Assembly: GCA_964019155.1 (NCBI GenBank) | Contig: OZ025241.1 | Coordinates: 57,859,717 to 57,923,716 of the forward strand | Direction of reading: 5' to 3' | DNA from: Osedax fenrisi | Taxonomy: Eukaryota > Annelida > Polychaeta > Sabellida > Siboglinidae | Length of the DNA stretch: 64,000 nt | Part shown: positions 46,668 to 57,145 of the stretch, one piece after another | How positions within the stretch are numbered: the stretch's first letter is position 1 | Layout of the letters: every line of letters starts with the position of its first letter | Made by a program: the position numbers and the translations under genes | The notes under the pieces: generated by a model | Told to the model about the DNA's origin: nothing | Database searches by the model: none | The model's input: the letters and a program-made list of their open reading frames with translations, nothing else

Positions 46668-46821
46668 AGTATATTATATAATAAGTACAATACAATGCAT
46701 CTTTGTAAACTTCACTGCTGCCATCTAGCGGTAAATAACACTTACATATATTGTTATTAATTATAGTATATGAAAATCCAAGATACGTGCAATAACTAGA
46801 CGTCGCTTCATACCCATCATC
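46668..46821 (-). CDS. Type II membrane protein, exon with second five-cysteine module
   Basis: Starts after 'actgatag' and reads DDGYEATSSYCTYLGFSYTI, INNNICKC, LDGSSEVYKDALYCTYYIIY, ending one base into a Cys codon at T|GTAAGA, a strong donor. The cysteine pattern is ten residues, C, x14, C-x-C, x16, C, x6, C. The exon at 48728-48892 has ten residues, C, x18, C-x-C, x11, C, x6, C; both have Y before the first Cys and Y before the last. This agreement in exon start, cysteine order and flanking aromatics suggests an intragenic duplication. Frame is closed just upstream by a stop, so the exon start is constrained. I know no named domain with this pattern. Confidence 0.5.
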
Positions 46822-47439
46822 CTATCAGTATTGTATGTTTATATTAATTAATTGATCGAATATATATTAATGCTAATTATCATAAGTATTAAATGTAGAT
46901 TATTATCATATATCGACTGGTTAATAAAGTGAAGTAGTTCATTTCAAAATATATTTCAAAATATATTAAATTATTATTTTTATAAATATTATTTCATTAA
47001 TAAAAAATACATCATATACAGTTTTATTTTATGAAATATATAAATTCATTTTAATTTATTTATACAACATAATTATGCTCGTATTTTAGTGTTCTACTAC
47101 TAATAGAATTTTATTATAATTAACTATTTATGATTATTAAAGTTATTGTGAAATATAAATTATAAAATACCTATTAGATCAAAATAACTCTGAAATGAAT
47201 AAGTAAAAATATAAAATAGTAAAATAGGATTTAAACGCAAAATGATATCTAATTATGGTAATAATTGTAATCGGTATTCATTTAATACAATATGATTTTA
47301 AATATTACTTCCAAACCAATATTAAATATATCTAATCTATACATATATATATGTAATAATTAAAATTATTATAAAGTGTGTATTAATAATATAATAAATA
47401 AAATGTAAATATATATTTAATTGTATATATATATTTACT

Positions 47440-47483
<44 letters not shown>

Positions 47484-47689
47484 CACAAATAATATATTAA
47501 ATATATACTTTTTCTATTTAGAATACATTATTAAAAATAACGAGATTTCTTTCCATTATATCCAGTAATTTATCATTTTAGATAAGTATACTTATATATA
47601 TTGACATTTTTAATTAATTTTGTCATATATTAGTTGTGTATCCTTATTAATAATTATAATACACATATATATATATATATTAATATTAA
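46822..47689 (-). other. Intron region, A+T-rich
   Basis: Contains (AT)n at 47445-47477. A second copy of the 24-codon exon (like 49135-49206) is expected here but was not found. Confidence 0.4.
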
Positions 47690-47801
47690 TATTAACATTA
47701 TCCGGTGGAGTAAGTTGTATTTCATTAATATCAGTAGAATTTATCGTGGTTTCGCTATCAAGTTCTATGCTGTCATGTTCAACAAAACATTTATCTTCTG
47801 G
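47690..47801 (-). CDS. Type II membrane protein, repeated exon (second module start)
   Basis: Acceptor 'tttactag' before 47801, phase 0. Reads PEDKCFVEHDSIELDSETTI, NSTDINEIQLTPPDNVNINI. The last part matches the exon at 50141-50233 (TDDIELPDPYNVNINI), also at DNA level, so the two are duplicates. N-S-T is a potential N-glycosylation site. The 3' border is uncertain: the frame continues through Asn-Ile repeats encoded by simple sequence; a weak donor lies near 47668. Confidence 0.5.
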
Positions 47802-47961
47802 CTAGTAAATACGAATTGATAATATCGGGAGTTTTTATATCTATTGTATATATACCTATAGGCAATAACCGATATAAAGATTATATTAATAATCCATACA
47901 CAATTGTGTAAGATAATCCGGGCACAATATATATATATATAGTTATATATATAGTTTAACT

Positions 47962-48240
47962 GCCTGTGTGGCTCAGTGGCTAAGGCGTCGGCCACACAAG
48001 CAGTAGGACACGGGTGCGACCCTCGCCCGGACCATTAATTAATTTTATAAAATGGGTCTTAAAATATTATTTAGAAGTGATCTTATATACTTGTGTATAA
48101 ATAAATGACCAGCTCGCGTTAAAACCATGGATGCCTTAACATGAGATCGGCTTCGAAGGGATATTAGAGCCATGGTTATAAGTGAAAACTTCATCTAAGT
48201 TCCTGGATGGGATGAAAGAACTCCACCAAATAAAAAAAAT
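47962..48240 (+). mobile_element. tRNA-derived SINE, copy 2 (well preserved)
   Basis: The head contains a perfect Pol III A box (TGGCTCAGTGG, 47969-47979) and a B-box-like GGTGCGACCCT (48013-48023), spaced as in a tRNA. The body and 3' end ('cttcgaagg', 'aagttcctggatgggatgaa', 'ctccaccaaata') match 4871-5140 and 8430-8475; the tail is A-rich. The tRNA-like part is not a complete tRNA gene: the acceptor stem does not pair well and it runs into a common SINE body. It sits in an intron of the minus-strand gene. Confidence 0.92.
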
Positions 48241-48676
48241 AAAAATATAATATAGATAATAAATATATACGTACATAGATAATATATATTTTAAATATAT
48301 AAATAAATATATATTTATAAATAAATTAACTAATTAAACATATCATTCCGCGTAAATATGTAGAAATAATGGGAAATTGAATATAACAAAATATTTTTTC
48401 CTGATTTTCTCCAATCGTATTTTGAATATTGATTCTCATAAAATAAAATTAAAAAAATAAATAAAATATACATAATCCTAAATTTAAAATAACTATACGA
48501 GAATAAAAATCAGATAAATGTATTATGGTGTGAGACCCGCTCTTATATGTTGCGCGTTCATCGCGATAGCATGTATTTTATCAAAGTTTAGTCAATAACA
48601 CGCAGATAATGACACCTGTAACATACTGTATAAAGTGATATATTAAACAGGAAGTGAACAGTTTTCACTCGACTTC

Positions 48677-48715
<39 letters not shown>

Positions 48716-48727
48716 TAGTATAACAAC

Positions 48728-48892
48728 CTTCATATCAACACAATATGTGAAGTGTAAAGCACAATAATCAGTAGTAGGTGTTTCATTAACATTAATACAC
48801 TGACACTCGAATGACTCTTCCGTTATGATCGCCAGTGTATGGACTCCCTCGGACCCGTGGCAATACATGTCTCTCACTTTATAGAACGTCAC
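48728..48892 (-). CDS. Type II membrane protein, exon with first five-cysteine module
   Basis: 165 bp, exactly 55 codons, phase 0 at both ends. Acceptor 'catcgcaacag', donor AAG|GTTGTT. Reads VTFYKVRDMYCHGSEGVHTL, AIITEESFECQC, INVNETPTTDYCALHFTYCV, DMK. Cysteines: C-x18-C-x-C-x11-C-x6-C. N-E-T is a potential glycosylation site, and N-V-T is formed across the junction with the preceding exon. Base composition is clearly coding-like against the (AT)n at its 3' side. The frame would run on into Tyr-Ile repeats from (AT)n if not spliced. Family not recognised. Confidence 0.65.
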
Positions 48893-49134
48893 CTGTTGCG
48901 ATGTAACGGATCATTGTATAGCCTTATAGCTTAATATATTACTATAGTAATATGTATATGTTTACTAGTATATTACTAGCAATATTAATATTATTTATAA
49001 TCCGAAAAATTAGTATCATTATTTATCATAATTATATATTTAATATAGTGATACGTTATTAATATAAAATATAATATGCTTTTTTTATTATTATATAATA
49101 ATATTTTACATGTATACAATTGTATATAACTTAC

Positions 49135-49206
49135 ATTTGCTTGGCGTATATCAATGGACATGTTACTGGTTGATTCTCTACTGATGGTTTTATTTATACA
49201 ATTATA
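49135..49206 (-). CDS. Type II membrane protein, 24-codon exon
   Basis: Exon from acceptor 'ttcttattacag' (pyrimidine-rich) to a consensus donor AAT|GTAAGT, phase 0 both sides. Reads YNCINKTISRESTSNMSIDI-RQAN; the other two frames have stops in the first codons. N-K-T and N-M-S are potential N-glycosylation sites. One cysteine, which may pair with the odd fifth cysteine of the next exon. Confidence 0.6.
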
Positions 49207-50140
49207 CTGTAATAAGAATACATAGTATTATACAATATAATAATTATGTTAATGGTTATTTTAAATTTAGGAGTTTACACATATGTAATACTCACACACC
49301 TATATATATATATATATATATATATATTCATATTATAATTAGTTGTTAGACAAGGGAAAATATAATCACGTAGGCACCTAGTAGCCATTTTTTTTAAATA
49401 TAGCAATAATGTTTTAAATTTATCTATTAATTAATTATGTTATATTATGTGATATCATATGATTATTTTTTCAAAATAATTAATAAAAAGTACATAAAAA
49501 GAATGTCTAACAAAAATATATTATTTATAAATGTATATAAGTTAATTATTTTGTTGACAATATTAAGATTAGTTTTGTATTGACATTTTAAATTGATCTC
49601 TACATTTACTATTTTCTGAGATATGTTCTATAATTAATGATAAACAAAAATTACACGCATTTTCAATTATTTTAAACAATTAAATAAATAAATAAATTAA
49701 TTAATTAATTAAAAAATATATATTGTTTATAAATTAATTTTTCATTTTTTATTTAATATATATGATCCTAGATTACTATAACATTGCAATGTATAAACAC
49801 CCTATAGGGTATATGGTATATACTATATACACATATATCCAATAATAACATGCATTTACTTAGAAATGGTGTGTCTATAGATAGTATAATACATACATAT
49901 ATTTATGGAACTATATAGTATTAATTTAAACATTATTTAAAATAACTTATTCTATAGATTTGTAAATAATTATTAAATAATATGCCAATAGAGTTTATAT
50001 ATATTCATGATATAACTTTATTATAAGTACAATTCATACCAAAAGTGATAAATTATTGCTATAAATATTTGGTTGACACGACATTGGTTACCAAATAATC
50101 ATGTTTACCAATTGATTGATATTATGATAGTAATGTTTAC
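49207..50140 (-). other. Intron, A+T-rich
   Basis: Contains (AT)n at 49302-49326. No element recognised. Confidence 0.5.
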
Positions 50141-50233
50141 CATAGAGGTGATGGTAATATGTGTAAATATATTAATATTAACATTATACGGATCAGGTAA
50201 TTCAATATCATCAGTTTTCTTTTCATTAGAATC
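50141..50233 (-). CDS. Type II membrane protein, 31-codon exon (first module start)
   Basis: Acceptor 'gtattactttatag', donor ATG|GTAAAC, phase 0 both sides. Reads DSNEKKTDDIELPDPYNVNI, NIFTHITITSM. It resembles the exon at 47690-47801 (TDINEIQLTPPDNVNINI). Acidic start, then alternating Ile/Val/Asn/Thr residues that suggest a beta strand pair. The plus-strand open frame over the same bases (starting at 50073) is its shadow. Confidence 0.55.
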
Positions 50234-50479
50234 CTATAAAGTAATACATATAGTAATTTGTTATATGGCGTATTTAATATTATATATATATATGCCATGA
50301 ATTAAATATATACGTAAATAAATATATTCATATATTTTATCTTTATATTTTTAATTATATAATCATGATTAGTGAATATTAATTAGTAAGGACATTATAA
50401 AATCCCGACTGTAAATAAGCTACAAATTCAGTATATACATATATTCTCTCCATATGACCCTATTAATATCTGTACATTT

Positions 50480-51240
50480 AAAATACTTGCTAGTTCCATG
50501 TACATAATATATTCTATTCTTCTCTCTACAATGGATTATTAGCCCCTTCTTTTAACTTTTCTTATATAACTCCCATCCTTAAAAAACCAATACTTTTTCA
50601 AACGCCCGTCATTTCTACAAACCATATATGAAACCATATATACAAACCATATATTATAATATATTATGTAAATAATATCCTATCTCCCAACTTCCTTTTA
50701 TCCTTAACATTCTTGAAAGAATCATTGTCCACCAATTAAATAAATTCATGTCATTAACTCATCCCTTGTTATATTACAAAGTGCATTTCGTAATGGTGTT
50801 GTAAATATTAATAATTCAATATTGGAGTCATAAGCTGATCACTACCATTTATTTAAAATCCGATTCATTCGTGAACATATAACTCATCCGCTGTGTTGTA
50901 TTTATTAATTCACTTGTAATTTATCGTATTACTTATAGTTCTTTTTTATTATACAACCTTCCCGATTCCTTCATCGCCCAATTAAATATAATAATCAGAT
51001 CATCCATTCGATCCATTTTCAATATTAAACCATCTCACCATTCCTCTATTGACTCCTTTAAACTTCTAGAAAACTGATTCCCTTATAAAAATTGATCCCT
51101 GATTCGACTCATTTCTCCATTAATCTAATTTCCTTATATTATTAGAGTATTTTCACCTTTTATCCAAGTTATGTTACTGCATTGTATGTTTTATATTATG
51201 TTCTTATTACTTTCATTCTCCTTTAGTTTGTGTTTTTGTG
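50480..51240 (+). pseudogene. Very old LINE RT relic
   Basis: Broken frames: ITPILKKPILF (motif 1: ITPLLKKP), LNILERIIVHQLNKFMSLTH with LLYYKVHF (motif 2: ILERIVxxQLxxFL..HxLL...QSxFR), then far downstream RSIRSIFNIKPSHHSSIDSF (RLIFNLxxxxHxSPLL). The core between them is deleted. It lies in the long intron between 50233 and 54104. Confidence 0.6.
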
Positions 51241-51290
51241 TGTGTAATATTATTTATTATTAGTGTACATGCAATTACATGGATGATTAT

Positions 51291-51453
51291 TAGGGGCGCT
51301 GCAACAGGGAGGGACGGGGGGATATGTCTCCCCCATTTTAAAATCTAGGGGGACCTCCTATGTATTGGTAACCCCCCCCCCCCACTTTGACCCAAACATT
51401 TATTTTGATTGATTTGTCCCTCCTACATACACACCATCGTTCCAGCGCCCCTA
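51291..51453. mobile_element. 163-bp hAT MITE with perfect 8-bp target duplication
   Basis: Ends TAGGGGCGCTGCAAC and TAGGGGCGCTGGAAC (minus strand), flanked by ATGATTAT at 51283-51290 and 51454-51461. The interior carries G-runs and C-runs (gggacgggggg, a C run near 51363). Ends resemble those of the decayed hAT at 31414, so it is probably mobilised by that family. Confidence 0.95.
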
Positions 51454-51536
51454 ATGATTATCAATTTATAACAGTTCCTAATGAACTATATTTCATTAAA
51501 TATTTTAATATGTTGCTCATGATATGGTCAATATGA

Positions 51537-51880
51537 AGATTGTTATTATAATTATTATTTAAATATTAAAATTATATATAAGTGGTTATTCATGGAAAGT
51601 CAGTTATTAGGTAGTCAGTTACTACCTATAGTATTTATGGATATAGAATTCATATATCGAGTATTATTTATAAAAGATGATCTGAATTTTATTAATTTAT
51701 TGATTTATGATTGTTATTATAATTATTATTTAAATATTAAAATTATATATAAGTGGTTATTCATGGAAAGTCAGTTATTAGGTAGTCAGTTACTACCTAT
51801 AGTATTTATGGATATAGAATTCATATATCGAGTATTATTTATAAAAGATGATCTGAATTTTATTAATTTATAATACAATT
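51537..51880 (+). repeat. Near-perfect tandem duplication, 171-bp unit
   Basis: The unit starting 'attgttattataattattat' at 51538 recurs at 51709; 'atggaaagtcagttattagg' is at 51592 and 51763. The two copies are almost identical. Because 171 is divisible by three, an open frame crosses both copies (51592-51873). It has no family match or codon bias and is treated as fortuitous. Confidence 0.93.
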
Positions 51881-52249
51881 GTTTATTATATTTATTTACG
51901 AAGTTATCAGGTACTTTAATTTAATTTAGATTTATGTTTTGAGTAACTTAATAATCAAACATATTACAAAATTGTCACTATAGTGCCTCTGTTAATGTAA
52001 TATCACCTTATGAGTAAGTATAGAATATATTACTATATATATTCATTTAATTTAGTAATTTTATTAAGTTATTATGTATTTTTTCATAGATTAATATAAT
52101 TATAATACATATAAATATGATAATATATAGTTTATTTAATTATTTGTAAAAGAAGACGTACAATATATATATATAATTATGTATCGATTCAAAAAAACCA
52201 CTCAAACTGAAATTAATTTGACCATTTGAGAAACTACCGAATCAAGTGT

Positions 52250-52322
52250 ATCCCTGCATACCAATACCCATACGGCCGCATACTCATACCCATACCCATA
52301 CCCATATGGCCGCATACGTGCA
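52250..52322 (+). repeat. Short tandem array of CCCATA words
   Basis: 'cccatacggccgcatactca' followed by 'tacccatacccatacccata' and 'tggccgcatac': about ten hexamer units with two CGGCCGCATA interruptions. Confidence 0.85.
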
Positions 52323-52379
52323 TTGAATAAGCTACCATGTGCTATATTATTTAAAACACGACCATTGAGATACCTTTAA

Positions 52380-53745
52380 GGTGTAACTAAAGTCTCAACT
52401 ATTTAGTGAAAACTACGCGTGACCATATTCAACGTTACCTGTTACCTGTTACCTAATTGGTTTAGGCACTTCCATCAACTTCTTTATTGAAGTTTTCGGA
52501 CGTGCTTTCAATATATTATTGGGCAAAAAGGTATGTTTTGAGCTTTGATTTGAATGTTACAGTTGAGTCAATTGATCGGATATGGTGAGGTAGATCATTC
52601 CAGATTTTTGGAGCATGGATGGAGAAATATTTATGTTGGGAAGATGTTAAATGTAATAGAACTGGAGTTTTTAATTTGAATTTGTTTATGTGTCTTTGTT
52701 CGTAAATAGTTGTGTTGGGAGTTAGTAAGTTGGCAAGATAGTCTGGTGTGTTATGATGTGTAGCTAAATGTATGGTGAGTGCAATTTTGTAAATTATACG
52801 GGATTTTATTGGCAGCCAATGTAATTTGGTTCTCAAAGGGGATATATGTTGTCTGGAATATTTAGTTATGTTGAATATGAATCTGATGGCTGAATTCTGA
52901 AGACGTTGGAGTTTATTTATTATAGATTGTGAGGAGGCATAGAGACATGAATTACAGTAATCGAGGCGGGGGAGAATGAGGGATGTAGCGAGGAGTTTTG
53001 CAGTATTAAAATTAATGAAGGGTCTTATTGTTCGTAAGTTGTGTAGTATGTAGTTAATTGACTGTGATAGTGATTTAGTCTGGATGTTGAATTGTAGTGT
53101 TGGGTCGATTAATATACCAAGATTTTTTATTTTATTAGCATAAGAAATACTCAGATTGTTAATGGTAATTTGTAGTGGAATGAATATGGTGGTAGATGTT
53201 TTAATATGCATTGATTCAGTTTTAAGACAGTTTAGTGATAATGAGTTGTTGGTGAGCCAGTTATGTATATCAGTAATGCAGTTGTTAAGTACATTTATGT
53301 CGTTGTTAGGGTATATCAATCTACAGTGTAACTGTATATCATCAGCATACGAGTGATAGTCTATAGTGGGGTATTTGTCAATAATTCTAAATAAGGGAAG
53401 TAGTTAGATATTGAATAGGAGTGGACCAAGGACCGATCCTTGAGGTACTCCATGAGTAACTTTACGAGGTTTAGAGATTAGTGAGTTTATACTAATTTGG
53501 TAAAAACGATCAGTTAGGTATGAGATGAACCAATCAAGTGCAGTACCAGAGATTCCGATAGAAGTTAGTCGATTTATAAGGATATTATGGTCAAGAGTGT
53601 CGAAGGCAGCTGATAAATCAAGGAGAATGACCACTGAACCACGTGGTGATGCAGCAGATAGGTGAATGTGATTAAGGATATGTATCATTGCAGTTTCAGT
53701 ACTTCTGTGCTTGGTATAGGCACTCTGATATGGGTTTAATATATG
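52380..53745 (-). pseudogene. LINE (family B), 5'-truncated, nearly intact RT with one internal stop
   Basis: CR1/L2-like RT on the minus strand. PYQSAYTKHRSTETAMIHIL (motif 2), VVILLDLSAAFDTLDHNILI (motif A), HGVPQGSVLGPLLFNI (motif B), then one in-frame TAA, then LLPLFRIIDKYPTIDYHSYADDIQL (motif C, intact Y-A-D-D; residues contiguous). After that LGILIDPTLQFNIQTKSLSQ, LILPRLDYCNSCLYASSQSI, LHWLPIKSRIIYKIALTIHL and APKIWNDLPHHIRSID to the end at 52516. Apart from that stop (about 53404) the frame is whole from the truncation point at about 53745. The 3' UTR is short, ending in a GTAACAG-type tandem tail. Lies in the long intron of the type II membrane protein gene. Confidence 0.93.
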
Positions 53746-53762
53746 ATTTTACGTATACTTTA

Positions 53763-53842
53763 ACATAGGTATAGGTATAGCATAGGTATAGGTATAGGTA
53801 TAGGTATAGGTATAGGTATAGGTATATGTATAGGTATAGGTG
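53763..53842 (+). repeat. (ATAGGT)n hexamer array
   Basis: About twelve 'ataggt' units with small variants, directly at the 5' border of the family B LINE copy. Confidence 0.95.
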
Positions 53843-53943
53843 TCTTACTATCCATATCGTATATTGTATTGATTATGACTAACATATATATGTTGTGTTT
53901 AAATAAAATAATAATAATAATTATAATACTAGTAATACTAATG

Positions 53944-53982
<39 letters not shown>

Positions 53983-54103
53983 TAAAATATACACTAACAT
54001 ATATTTAAGTTAGTATATATAGTAACATATAATTTGTAAATTTTGTAAATAATACATTATTTTTAATTGTAATACATGTTGCTGCTCATATACAATTAAT
54101 TAC

Positions 54104-54162
54104 CTGTTCATCAATTGTATTTCCTTCGTGGTCTTCAGGTTGTTTTCCAGAGTACATCGGAT
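54104..54162 (-). CDS. Type II membrane protein, exon 2 (19 codons plus split Asp)
   Basis: Acceptor 'accgtgttatag', donor CAG|GTAATT. Reads (D)PMYSGKQPEDHEGNTIDEQ. Enters in phase 1, matching exon 1, and leaves in phase 0, matching the exon at 50141-50233. Very hydrophilic and acidic, like a juxtamembrane stalk. Confidence 0.65.
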
Positions 54163-54220
54163 CTATAACACGGTGATAGTATTGTATAGGAGTGTGTGTA
54201 ACTATCTTCGTATCGTTATG

Positions 54221-54267
<47 letters not shown>

Positions 54268-54503
54268 TTGAATAATATTTCAAAATATTCTAATATCATC
54301 ACAAATAATATAATTTTCAATATAATATTTTATAATATTTAAGTATATATATAATATAGTATATATATTTAATACATTATTATATTTAAATGTGAAACGA
54401 TTATTACAAAGTTAAACGAAATAAACATAATTATTATCTATAAAGTATGTAAATGTATTATAGTGTGTAATGCATACATCTATATACATATGTAAATAAT
54501 AAC

Positions 54504-54660
54504 CATTTATAGAAGAAGTAAATATGCGTATAGCGAAAAGCATTGCGAGTATTGATATTAATATAACTATATATTGCGACCACAATAGTTGTATATCATC
54601 GTTTTTATCCGGGGTTTTAGATTTAGAAACATCTTCTACCTCTGTGATTTGTGATAGCAT
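54504..54660 (-). CDS. Predicted type II single-pass membrane protein, first coding exon
   Basis: ATG at 54660 is preceded directly by an in-frame TAA, which supports it as the start. The 52 codons read MLSQITEVEDVSKSKTPDKN-DDIQLLWSQ, a charged 29-residue N-terminus, then YIVILISILAMLFAIRIF, a clear transmembrane helix, then TSSIN. Donor G|GTTATT, phase 1, fits exon 2 (54104-54162). N-glycosylation sites and cysteines occur only after the helix, so N-in/C-out (type II) topology is expected. The chain of phase-compatible exons continues at 50141, 49135, 48728, 47690 and 46668. An alternative acceptor (aaatcacag before 54641) in phase 1 would instead join this exon to the flytrap exon at 57146-57269; that cannot be excluded. 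Confidence 0.65.
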
Positions 54661-54805
54661 TTAAATACGCTATGTTCGACAAGTTCATCTATATATTACG
54701 AAATTTATTTTTTAATTAAATTGTTTATCTTGAATAAACTGAAATTGTTATTGTAATGAATTATTATTTTAATTTAAAATAAACAATAATAACGTATTCA
54801 CTTAC

Positions 54806-54843
54806 GCTGATCTTAAAGCTATAGCTGGTATACTAGGATCATA
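54806..54843 (-). other. Possible 5' untranslated exon
   Basis: A strong donor GC|GTAAGT (54805-54800) preceded by a weak acceptor at 54844. It would sit 150 bp upstream of the ATG at 54660, where 'aacatag' offers an acceptor just before the start codon. The coding reading (YDPSIPAIALRSA) does not join any neighbour in phase. Confidence 0.25.
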
Positions 54844-55581
54844 CTAATACATTTAGTGAAGTATACTTGATATACATAATACATTACTAGAGATATGTCT
54901 CGGTATATATACCGGTATATATATATATACTCGTTATAGTATATACTATAGTGTGCGGATAGTTATAGATTTGATGTAAAGGTAATACATAGCCTATGTT
55001 AAATATAGGTAATATATACTCGAATTTATATAATTGAAATAATATTATTTCCATAATTTGCATATATGATATGTATACTATATAGGTCTTTAAATAATGA
55101 TTCTACAAAGTCATGATTTCATTATCATTCGCGAGGAAGACTAACACTGTATTTATGCAACCGGAGTAATATTTAAAACATATATCAATAACATATAAAT
55201 AAGTTATATCACTATCAATATTATTATAGTATATAGTTTGTAAAAAAAATATAAATAAAATATCTACGTCGGTATAAATAAAAGTTCAAGTATATTAAAT
55301 GTAATTTTATTGCTTAACTCATTATATAAATTTTCATAATATAACTAATTTCCTCTATTATTAAAATACATGTATAGTTATTATTTATGATGGTGTATGT
55401 AGGGGAGAATGGGGTTGTATGAACAGGTGATACATATTTTATGTTTATAAGAATTATTCATTTTAATGGACATAATATTATCATCTCTAGTTGCCAAATT
55501 AGCGGAAATGATTTTTATTATGTAAATATAGATAATTAAAATATTAACAGCATTTAATATAAAATACAATTAAAAGGTGAA

Positions 55582-56463
55582 TAGGGGAAAGTAACCGAAT
55601 ACAGACAGTGCCCGAATACGGACACTATATGAATCTAAGAAATCATAAATCCTACATAACAAATTGTAATGAATATAATATTCATAATCATATAAATAGT
55701 CTAAATAAGTATTTTTTATTTTTTAATTATTTAAAATAGTGCTTATATATCCAATAAACTGATTTATTTATTACGTTTTTAAATTTATGAAGATAAATGT
55801 CAACTTAAAACCTTTCAATAATATACAAATGTATCGATATAAAACATAGAAATATATTATTAAAAACTAAAAAATTCTAAACATTATATACATTATTTCT
55901 ATATTTGTTATCAAATGTTAATAAAGTTATAAGGTTATAGGTCATATAAATCCCTAATACGGACACCCTAGATATCTTAATACTGACCCCCTATAACCAA
56001 TCAGCGTATAGCTTGTGAACTATTCTGATGTTCATACAAATCGCGTGCGTTATAATATTAATACCACCAATGAAGATGAATCTACAAATTATATTATTCA
56101 GATACTTGACTGGCATTATTAATTAATAAAATAATAAAAATTAATAAATTAATTACTAATTAAATTATATTAAATTATTCATATAATTAATTTTAAATAA
56201 TGTAATTGTAATTTATATGATTGGTTCATCAATATTATATAGTTTATCTAGTGGTGTATAATGTGTCCGTATTCGGACATGGGTACCGAATAAGGACATC
56301 CCCGTTATCTATTGAATAAAAATATTAAATAAAATGTTAAAATCACAATTATATCTATAATCATATAATATTAACATATTGTAATTTTTGAATTATAATA
56401 TTGAGTCATAAAATGTTAAGACCATTTATTGTTAAAAGTGTCCATATTAGGTTATTTCCTCTA
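55582..56463. mobile_element. TA-flanked DNA element, GGGGAAAGTAACC ends, copy 2
   Basis: 882 bp collinear with 43361-44247 along its whole length: 'aaccgaatacagacagtgcc', 'cgttttta.aatttatgaa', 'ataaccaatca', 'gtgtataatgtgtccgtatt', 'cggacatgggtaccgaat', 'aaaatgttaagaccatttat'. The right end is slightly decayed (gttatttcctcta). No ORF. Confidence 0.9.
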
Positions 56464-56601
56464 CTATTATTTACAAAATATTTATTGTCATATTATATAT
56501 ATATACTATATTCATATATAATAAATTTAATATTCATAGAAAATTAATGTAAATGTAATACATAACTATTATAATTTTATTACAAAATAACAATATTTAA
56601 A

Positions 56602-56778
56602 ATGGAGTTTAATGAACCACCACACACATGGTTATATGAATACTGTTCATATAAGCGAGAATGTTATTATATCTTGTATTATATCTATGCACCGACATTA
56701 TTGACGACGACACAGGAGATGCATTACAATGCATCCATTGTTTACTATAGTTGCACTATATGTATGAAGATGAACTAA
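56602..56778 (+). CDS. Small ORF of 58 codons, unrecognised
   Basis: ATG at 56602 opens MEFNEPPHTWLYEYCSYKRE-CYY and continues to HYNASIVYYSCTICMKMN and TAA at 56776. It is less A+T-rich than its flanks and has five cysteines. The minus strand over the same bases is open in part too (C..QWMHCNASPVSSSIM), so this could instead be part of a minus-strand exon like the other genes here. No splice sites decide between them. Confidence 0.25.
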   Translation: MEFNEPPHTWLYEYCSYKRECYYILYYIYAPTLLTTTQEMHYNASIVYYSCTICMKMN

Positions 56779-56988
56779 GTAATGTTAAGCTTTGCGATTT
56801 TTATAATAATTAACTATTATTATTAAATAACTGTTTAAAATAAATATTATGTAATAACCAGTGTCGTAATAGTAATTATTATGTCCTTATTAAAAAAATA
56901 TCATATAACTATTATAATTAATGTAATCTTCAAATTTCTATATTATAATTAATCTATTGGTTTGTTGCCAAAATGTATATCTTCATTC

Positions 56989-57096
<108 letters not shown>

Positions 57097-57145
57097 TTTA
57101 CTATATTAAAAATGTACTGATATAATACAACTAAATGTATCTAAC

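Noticed and set aside
47962..48035. Functional tRNA gene
   Set aside because: A and B boxes are present, but the acceptor arms do not pair well and the sequence continues into a SINE body found three times.
50073..50300. 75-codon plus-strand ORF
   Set aside because: Shadow of the minus-strand exon 50141-50233, which has proper splice sites and a paralogous exon at 47690.
51592..51873. 93-codon ORF
   Set aside because: It exists only because a 171-bp unit is duplicated in frame; no family resemblance or splice context.
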